DNA of 20,702 nucleotides from Aquirufa sp. GTDB taxonomy: Bacteria > Bacteroidota > Bacteroidia > Cytophagales > Spirosomataceae. The DNA lies in the NCBI GenBank assembly GCA_030833145.1, contig JAURHT010000021.1, positions 1 through 20,702 of the forward strand, read 5' to 3'. The translations under genes and the position numbers were made by a program. The notes beneath the pieces were generated by a model, which saw nothing but the letters and a program-made list of their open reading frames with translations, ran no database searches and was not told the DNA's origin. Shown piece after piece: positions 15,731-20,702 of this stretch (position 1 is its first letter; the number at the start of each line of letters is the position of its first letter).

Positions 15731-16117
15731 TTATCCCACCCAAGCCGTAAACTCAATTTCCACTTTGTACTGTGGAGCAATTAATGCGGAGATTTCATAA
15801 ATACCTGTCGTCGGTTTAACATCCCCAAAGAAATGGGCATGTGCTCGAGCGATGTCTAAGTTTTTGGAAATATCCGTCGTGAAAATACGCGTGCGGACTA
15901 CGTCTTTTAAAGAAGAGCCAGCCTCTTCTAAAACGACCGCGATGCGCTCGATGATATTGTAGGTTTGAGCATAAAGATCATCAGCTGTGATTTTTTCGCC
16001 ATCGACTAAGGCCACTGTTCCCGAGATTTCTAATAAGTTGCCCGTTTTTACAGCGCGGCAGTAGCCGAACGTATCTTCAAAAGGTGAACCGCTGGAAATA
16101 TTAATTCTATTGCTCAT
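15731..16117 (-). CDS. RidA/YjgF-family protein lacking the catalytic arginine
   Basis: The protein has 128 residues, the standard length for this trimeric fold. It matches the RidA pattern: ISGTVALVDG (31-40), the helix with NIIERIAVVLEEAGSSLKDVVRTRIFTTDI (54-83) and the final VEIEFTAWVG. RidA proper deaminates reactive enamine/imine intermediates and needs an Arg in a P-x-R motif near residue 105. Here the site reads KPTTGIYEISAL, with Thr where Arg is expected. It therefore falls with the Rid subgroups not expected to be imine deaminases. Its start overlaps the end of cobA by 11 bases, so it is the third gene of the siroheme operon. The activity is unknown; the family call is firm. Confidence 0.87.
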   Translation of the reverse strand: MSNRINISSGSPFEDTFGYCRAVKTGNLLEISGTVALVDGEKITADDLYAQTYNIIERIAVVLEEAGSSLKDVVRTRIFTTDISKNLDIARAHAHFFGDVKPTTGIYEISALIAPQYKVEIEFTAWVG

Positions 16118-16901
16118 TTTCTTTGCTAATTTTAGTGATTTGTTGCCATAATTCCGGCTTTGCGTGACGAACTACTTCGCCTATCACGATGACTGCCGGA
16201 TTGCTCAAGCCCTCTTTCGAAGCCATGGAAGCTAATTCTGCCGCCGAAGATACGCCAATTCGTTGATTTTTCATTGTCCCGTTTTGGATAATCGCGGCAG
16301 AAATGTCGCCTTTGCCGTATTTTTGGCACAAAGAAGCGATCTCCTCTAACTTATTCATCCCCATGAGAATGACCAAAGTCGCCGAAGATTGCAACCCTAA
16401 GGCTAAGTCTGCTGTCAAAGAACCATCCGATTTTGTGCCCGTCATTACCCAAAAACTTTCGTTCACTCCGCGAATCGTCAAAGGAATTTCAGCCGAACCC
16501 GCCGCCGCATAAGACGACGAAATACCCGGAATGTAATCCGTTAATAAACCAAATCCGCGCGCGTATTCGATTTCTTCTTGACCCCGTCCAAAGACAAAGG
16601 GATCTCCACCTTTCAAGCGAACCACGTGTCCTAAAGCATAGGCTTTCTCCACGATTAATTTGTTAATCGCCTCTTGCGAATGGCTCTCGCCTGGGCGTTT
16701 GCCCACATAAATCTGTTCGCAGGTAGGGGAGCAGTGTTCTAACAAGCTTTGGTCAACCAAAGCATCGTATAAAACGGCTTGTGCTGACGCGATGGCCTTG
16801 ATAGCCTTCAAGGTGATCAACTCCGGATCGCCTGGGCCAGCACCCACCACCGATAGTTTCGGATGGGGTTCTAAAGTTCTGAAATGGCTTAAGTTCTTCA
16901 T
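16107..16901 (-). CDS. cobA: Uroporphyrinogen-III C-methyltransferase (SUMT)
   Basis: The protein has 264 residues from the ATG at 16901. The frame extends to 16988 inside the reductase gene, but the shorter start lies 4 bases after that stop and gives the usual family length. It has the SAM-binding VGAGPGDPELIT (19-30), YDALVD (45-50), GKRPGES (67-73), LKGGDPFVFGRGQEE (96-110) and PGISS (125-129). It methylates uroporphyrinogen III at C2 and C7 to precorrin-2, the branch point to siroheme and cobalamin. It sits directly behind a siroheme-dependent reductase, so here it most likely serves siroheme. The dehydrogenase/ferrochelatase that completes siroheme is not in the window. Confidence 0.95.
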   Translation of the reverse strand: MKNLSHFRTLEPHPKLSVVGAGPGDPELITLKAIKAIASAQAVLYDALVDQSLLEHCSPTCEQIYVGKRPGESHSQEAINKLIVEKAYALGHVVRLKGGDPFVFGRGQEEIEYARGFGLLTDYIPGISSSYAAAGSAEIPLTIRGVNESFWVMTGTKSDGSLTADLALGLQSSATLVILMGMNKLEEIASLCQKYGKGDISAAIIQNGTMKNQRIGVSSAAELASMASKEGLSNPAVIVIGEVVRHAKPELWQQITKISKENEQ

Positions 16902-16905
16902 AGGA

Positions 16906-18981
16906 TTAAGAGCGGGCAACTTTGGCAGATTGTAAAAAGGCGTGTGCTTGCGCTGTATAGCGAGTTGCAAACTCGGCAGATGGCTCATTTTGGTTGATCT
17001 GCATGACTAATTCAGCAAATGAGGGAGCATCCACGGTAAAATCACCAGTCGCCACAAAGTTTTCATCGAACTTCGTGATCACGGAGTTTTGCGTAGGAAC
17101 CGAAATCGATTTATCTAATAAAAGGGCTTTCGCTGCCGAAATAAATACGCTATAGGCGTGGTAGATCGCATCCGCATAGCGTTTGTCTTCTAGCGCAGCC
17201 GCCGTCCATTCGTATTTCTCATCAGATTCAAATAACAAAGTTGCCACTAAGTCGATGACAACGCCCGCGCATTCTCCCACACCGATTTCCGTCGCGAAGT
17301 TTTCTGAAGCGCCCCAGTCGATGAAATCATCATCCACTAGTGTGCTGAGATCTGCGATAGGCTTTAGTAAATCGTAGAAATATTTCTCGCCTTGGCGATC
17401 GTAATAGCTGTGGAAATATTCGTCCGCCTGTGCGTTTTCTTCGAAGTTATTCAATAAAGTACGGAGTACTTGAGGACCTCTTTTCGAGGGAACTTTAATC
17501 ACTTTATCGGCGATTTTTCCTTCGCCATTTCCCAAAGTCGCGCCGCCTAATAAGACTTGTAAAGCAGGCAAAACGCGTTTGTCGGCGGCCTTTAACGAAG
17601 ATCCGTGGAAGCCGATAGAAGCCATACTGTGTTGTCCACAAGCGTTCATACAGCCGGAAATTTTGATCTTCATTGCACTGTCGTGGATCAAGGACGGGAA
17701 TTCTTCGCTGATGACCGCCTCTAATTTCGATGTGATATTCGTCGAATCCGAGATCGCTAAATTACACGTGTCCGTTCCCGGGCAAGCCGTGATGTTTGCG
17801 ATGGAATTTGCGCCCGGAGCCGCTAATCCGTGTGCGTCTAATACGGAGTAGACGTAGGCCAAATTCGCGGCAGGTACATATTTTAGCATCAAACCTTGGT
17901 TAATCGTGATGCGAATATCATCGCCGATGTAGCCTTTTAATGCCTCGATTAAAGAACGAGACGTCACACTCGAAATATTACCATTGAGGATGCGCACATA
18001 GACCGCGTGGAATCCTTTTTGCTTTTGTTCAAAGGTATTGGTCGCTAACCAAGTGGCGTATTCCTCTGAGTTAGGAGTTTCCGTCGAAGCCACTAAAGTA
18101 GGTGGAGTAACCTCCCAAGCTGTAGCCGATGGAATTTCGAATGAATGATTTTTTAATGCTTTTGATTCCGCTTTCACTAAATCCATAAAGGCCTCGAAGC
18201 CGATCTTTTGGATCAAGAATTTCATACGCGCCTTGTGGCGAGAATTGCGTTCGCCGTGGCGATCGAAAACACGCAAAATGGCTTCGATGAAAGGAATCAC
18301 TTGGTCTTCTGCTAAGAATTCATGGGCTACATGAGCCAGCATCGGTTGGGCACCTAAGCCACCACCCACGACTACTTTGAAGCCGGGTTTCCCGTCCTCG
18401 ATTTTGGGAATAAAACCCACATCATGTAAATAGGCTAAAGACGTATCTTCATCCGTATTCGAGAATGACATCTTGATTTTACGTCCCATTTCTTGGCAGA
18501 TCGGATTGCGCAAAAAGTAACGGAATGCCGCATCTGCGTGCGGGCTTACGTCAAAAAGTTCTTTCGGATCAATTCCAGAAGTAGGGGAGGCCGTAATGTT
18601 ACGCACCGTGTTTCCACAAGCCTCGCGCAAGGTGATATCGTCTTGCTCTAATTTTGCCCAAAGTTCCGGCGTACGATCCAGCGACACATAGTGAATCTGG
18701 ATATCTTGACGCGTCGTTAAATGCAGGTTCCCGGTCGAATATTCGTCTGAAATGTCCGAAATTCGCTTCCATTGGTGGAATTGAATCTTGCCATACGGCA
18801 ATTTAATGCGGATCATTTGCACCCCCTGTTGGCGTTGTCCATAGACACCGCGCGCTAGGCGAAGGCTTCTGAATTTTTCCTCGTGAATCTCACCAGCCTT
18901 GAATTGAGCGATTTTTTTCGCTAAATCCAGGATGTCTTTTTCGACTACGGGGTTTTCTATCTCAGAGCGGAAACTTTGCAT
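16906..18981 (-). CDS. Ferredoxin-type siroheme nitrite/sulfite reductase with HEPN-like C-terminal extension
   Basis: The product has 691 residues. The first roughly 570 form a nitrite/sulfite reductase: a ferredoxin-like half (LPYGKIQFHQW, LTTRQDIQIH, CGNTVRN at 122-128), a GGGLGAQPM loop (206-214), and the second repeat. Cys400, Cys406, Cys444 and Cys448 bind the coupled [4Fe-4S]-siroheme centre. It reduces nitrite or sulfite by six electrons in the cytoplasm; the residues visible do not settle which. Residues about 575-690 are extra compared with the usual family. They are helical, with KYEWTAAALEDKRYADAIYHAY and KALL, resembling a HEPN domain. cobA starts 4 bases after the stop, and a strong promoter lies upstream. 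CysI-like sulfite reductase remains an alternative. Confidence 0.92.
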   Translation of the reverse strand: MQSFRSEIENPVVEKDILDLAKKIAQFKAGEIHEEKFRSLRLARGVYGQRQQGVQMIRIKLPYGKIQFHQWKRISDISDEYSTGNLHLTTRQDIQIHYVSLDRTPELWAKLEQDDITLREACGNTVRNITASPTSGIDPKELFDVSPHADAAFRYFLRNPICQEMGRKIKMSFSNTDEDTSLAYLHDVGFIPKIEDGKPGFKVVVGGGLGAQPMLAHVAHEFLAEDQVIPFIEAILRVFDRHGERNSRHKARMKFLIQKIGFEAFMDLVKAESKALKNHSFEIPSATAWEVTPPTLVASTETPNSEEYATWLATNTFEQKQKGFHAVYVRILNGNISSVTSRSLIEALKGYIGDDIRITINQGLMLKYVPAANLAYVYSVLDAHGLAAPGANSIANITACPGTDTCNLAISDSTNITSKLEAVISEEFPSLIHDSAMKIKISGCMNACGQHSMASIGFHGSSLKAADKRVLPALQVLLGGATLGNGEGKIADKVIKVPSKRGPQVLRTLLNNFEENAQADEYFHSYYDRQGEKYFYDLLKPIADLSTLVDDDFIDWGASENFATEIGVGECAGVVIDLVATLLFESDEKYEWTAAALEDKRYADAIYHAYSVFISAAKALLLDKSISVPTQNSVITKFDENFVATGDFTVDAPSFAELVMQINQNEPSAEFATRYTAQAHAFLQSAKVARS

Positions 18982-19007
18982 AATTTATTCTTGAATTGTT
19001 TATAAAG

Positions 19008-19024
19008 TCTATATAATATATAGA
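19008..19024. promoter_or_regulatory. Palindrome in the leader of the reductase operon
   Basis: TCTATAT-AAT-ATATAGA is a perfect 7-base dyad with a 3-base spacer. It sits just downstream of the -7 box of the minus-strand promoter, around the expected transcription start. The position suits a repressor site. AT-rich dyads can also arise by chance. Confidence 0.4.
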
Positions 19025-19031
19025 GTAGGTG

Positions 19032-19062
19032 CAAATCTACGAAATAACCTTTTATTGCCAAA
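19032..19062 (-). promoter_or_regulatory. Bacteroidota-type promoter for reductase-cobA-ridA
   Basis: On the minus strand, TTTG (19062-19059) is followed after exactly 19 bases by TAGATTTG (19039-19032). This fits the Bacteroidota consensus TTTG-N19-TAnnTTTG. The -7 box ends 50 bases upstream of the reductase start codon, leaving a leader of about 45 bases that contains the 19008-19024 palindrome. Confidence 0.75.
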
Positions 19063-19097
19063 GAATTTTTATATTCGTTTTCATAAATCTTCAAACG

Positions 19098-20579
19098 ATG
19101 AAAAAACTATTGACGATTCTTTTTTGTGCACTAACGCTTAGCTTGAACGCGCAAACAAATGTGCAAATCGGGAAAGACCCCGCTGGCGTGCAAGTGGTGA
19201 AGACGAAACACTCCATCACGATCGCCGGCAAGGTGATTAATTACACGGCGACTACCGGTTACATGCATATGAAGGCAGATACGGGTAAGGTTTTGGCCAA
19301 AATCTTCTTCACCTACTACTCCAAAGACGACGAAGACGGCGCCAAACGCCCTGTCACTTTCACCTTCAACGGTGGCCCAGGCTCCGCCTCTTTGTGGTTA
19401 CACATCGGCGGCGTAGGCCCTAAGCGCGTTGTCTTGAAAGACGACGGCACCGCTACCGCAGCCCCTTATTCCTATGTTCCCAACGAATTCTCCTGGTTAG
19501 ATAAAACGGATTTAGTCTTCATCGACCCCGTTTCCACCGGCTATTCCCGCGCTGTGGGCGAGCCCGCTAGCAAATACCATGGTTTCGTAGAGGACATCAA
19601 ATCCGTGGGCGACTTCGTGCGCAATTTCTTAAGCCGCTACGATCGCTGGGCTTCCCCTAAATTCCTAGCCGGAGAAAGCTACGGAACCACGCGTGCCGCC
19701 GGATTATCGAAATTCTTGCAAGACGAACACCGCATCTATATTAATGGCGTTATCTTAATTTCGGCGGTATTAAACTTTGGCACAAACGATTATAACATCG
19801 GAAACGATTTGCCTCGCGCGCTTTACATTCCATCTTACACAGCCGCTGCCTGGTACCACAAAAAATTAGCGCCCGCTTTACAAGCTAGACCCATCGCAGA
19901 CGTATTAAAGGAATCGGAGCAATGGGCGATCGGACCCTACGCCACCGCATTGATCAAAGGCGGCTGGATGTCTGACGCTGAGAAATCAGCCATCGCTGAA
20001 AAGATGGCTTATTATACAGGTCTTTCCAAAGAGCTTTGCCTTCAAGCCAACCTGCGCCTAGACGAAAACCGTTTCTACAAAGCCTTACGCCGCACAGACG
20101 GACTTTCGATCGGTCGTTTAGACGCTCGTTTCACCGGCCGAAACCTAGACGACGCTGGCGAATACGTTGATTTTGATCCCTCCTTCGCGAACATCGACGG
20201 ACCTTTCACGGCCACCATCAATGATTATTTATCCAAAGAATTGAAGTTCACGGAGGAAAAAGGCTACAACGTTTTTGGCGAAGTATACCCTTGGTCCTAC
20301 AAAAACGTCCAAAACAAATACCTAAACGTAGCCGAAAGTCTTCGCGATGCGATGGCCAAAAACCCGAACCTCAAAGTCTACCTCGGCTGTGGCTACTACG
20401 ATTTCGCAACCCCGTACTTCACGGCGGTTTACGACATCGAACACATGTTCCTACGTCCCGAACAACGCTCCCGCGTAGACATCAAATACTACGAATCTGG
20501 TCACATGTACTATATCCACAAACCATCCTTGATCCAATTCAAGAAGGATATTGATTCCTTTTTCGATTCGTCGAAATAA
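19098..20579 (+). CDS. Secreted S10-family serine carboxypeptidase-like protein
   Basis: The protein has 493 residues from the ATG at 19098. The frame is open upstream, but this start gives a clean signal peptide (1-19, LTLSLNAQ). The S10 triad is visible: Ser194 in GESYG (192-196), Asp435 in GYYDFATP and His469 in SGHMYY. The oxyanion loop NGGPGSAS lies at 91-98. S10 enzymes remove C-terminal residues from peptides at acid pH; bacterial members act in the periplasm or outside. The gene diverges from the reductase operon and is followed by a tRNA. Its codons end mostly in C or G (60% G+C in one sampled line), unlike most of the window. No promoter matching the consensus well was found for it. 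Confidence 0.93.
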   Translation: MKKLLTILFCALTLSLNAQTNVQIGKDPAGVQVVKTKHSITIAGKVINYTATTGYMHMKADTGKVLAKIFFTYYSKDDEDGAKRPVTFTFNGGPGSASLWLHIGGVGPKRVVLKDDGTATAAPYSYVPNEFSWLDKTDLVFIDPVSTGYSRAVGEPASKYHGFVEDIKSVGDFVRNFLSRYDRWASPKFLAGESYGTTRAAGLSKFLQDEHRIYINGVILISAVLNFGTNDYNIGNDLPRALYIPSYTAAAWYHKKLAPALQARPIADVLKESEQWAIGPYATALIKGGWMSDAEKSAIAEKMAYYTGLSKELCLQANLRLDENRFYKALRRTDGLSIGRLDARFTGRNLDDAGEYVDFDPSFANIDGPFTATINDYLSKELKFTEEKGYNVFGEVYPWSYKNVQNKYLNVAESLRDAMAKNPNLKVYLGCGYYDFATPYFTAVYDIEHMFLRPEQRSRVDIKYYESGHMYYIHKPSLIQFKKDIDSFFDSSK

Positions 20580-20584
20580 TTTGC

Positions 20585-20592
20585 TATTTTTG
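20585..20592 (+). promoter_or_regulatory. -7 box for the tRNA-Ser gene
   Basis: TATTTTTG followed by C matches TAnnTTTG and lies 19 bases before the tRNA. TTTC at 20561-20564, 20 bases upstream, could be a weak -33 box. The tRNA is probably transcribed independently of the peptidase gene. Confidence 0.55.
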
Positions 20593-20611
20593 CAACCCCA
20601 CGGGCGCTTAT

Positions 20612-20699
20612 AGAGGGGTGTCCGAGTGGTTTAAGGAGCACGCTTGGAAAGCGTGTGTAGGTCTCAAGCTTACCGAGGGTTCGAATCCCTTCCCCTCTA
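20612..20699 (+). tRNA. tRNA-Ser (anticodon GGA)
   Basis: A complete class II cloverleaf is visible. The acceptor stem AGAGGGG/CCCCTCT (20612-20618 with 20692-20698) is fully paired, and the D arm contains GAGTGG. The anticodon stem CACGC/GCGTG has loop TTGGAAA, giving anticodon GGA at 20646-20648 (reads UCC/UCU). A long variable arm has a five-pair stem GTAGG/CTTAC, and the T loop is TTCGAAT. The long variable arm confirms serine. CCA is not encoded: the sequence after discriminator A20699 is C-A-A. Confidence 0.96.
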
Positions 20700-20702
20700 C
20701 AA

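Noticed and set aside
16902..16988. N-terminal extension of cobA
   Set aside because: The extra 29 residues lie in the reductase gene and are not family-like; the ATG at 16901 fits the normal length.
19029..19097. N-terminal extension of the S10 protein
   Set aside because: It would place 23 residues before a perfectly good signal peptide and start inside the divergent promoter region.
20291..20554. Second plus-strand frame within the S10 gene
   Set aside because: It is an alternate frame of a high-G+C gene; the triad residues Asp435 and His469 lie in the main frame.

Overview
The window looks like chromosomal DNA from a member of the Bacteroidota, most likely the Cytophagales (genus not determinable by eye). 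Reasons: a large secreted protein with a type IX secretion (T9SS) C-terminal sorting domain, Bacteroidota-type TAnnTTTG promoter boxes, little sign of Shine-Dalgarno sequences, an ExbD/TonB pair of the Bacteroidota kind, and a free-standing heptose-phosphate kinase domain. No insertion sequence, prophage or CRISPR array was found. No gene-free stretch exceeds about 150 bases.

Region 1 (1-4147, plus strand) is an envelope-energisation locus: the 3' end of an ExbD-like gene, a TonB-family protein, a strong terminator, a small two-helix membrane protein overlapping a phosphate-binding-like (PstS-like) lipoprotein, and a periplasmic TPR protein followed by a second terminator. Next come an SDR oxidoreductase (plus) and, overlapping its 3' end convergently, a 726-residue T9SS cargo protein (minus).

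Region 2 (7167-12890) is built around complex I and molybdopterin genes. A minus-strand run moaD - nuoL - nuoM - TIM-barrel isomerase ends in a strong terminator. moaA (radical SAM GTP cyclase, TTG start) is divergent from moaD, and the short gap between them holds a promoter box for each direction. moaA is followed after 5 bases by a heptose-7-phosphate kinase (hldA-type).

Region 3 (13911-15730, minus) is the accessory-looking part. A lipoprotein has a conserved-looking N-terminal half, a Gly/Ser linker and a C-terminal HExxH (zincin-like) domain. A small secreted protein whose middle resembles the TonB C-terminal fold overlaps its 3' end. G+C falls from about 50% to about 30% close to the linker and stays low through the small gene. 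This fits a trunk plus exchangeable effector tip plus partner (toxin/immunity-like) cassette; that reading is inference. Upstream lie a pair of 14-base near-palindromes and a hairpin that includes the start codon.

Region 4 (15731-19062, minus) is a siroheme-linked operon: a ferredoxin-type nitrite/sulfite reductase with an extra C-terminal HEPN-like region, cobA (uroporphyrinogen-III methyltransferase, which makes the siroheme precursor) and a RidA-family protein lacking the canonical arginine. It has a textbook Bacteroidota promoter (TTTG-19-TAnnTTTG). Divergent from it is a secreted S10 serine carboxypeptidase-like protein of unusually high G+C. A tRNA-Ser(GGA) with its own promoter box closes the window.
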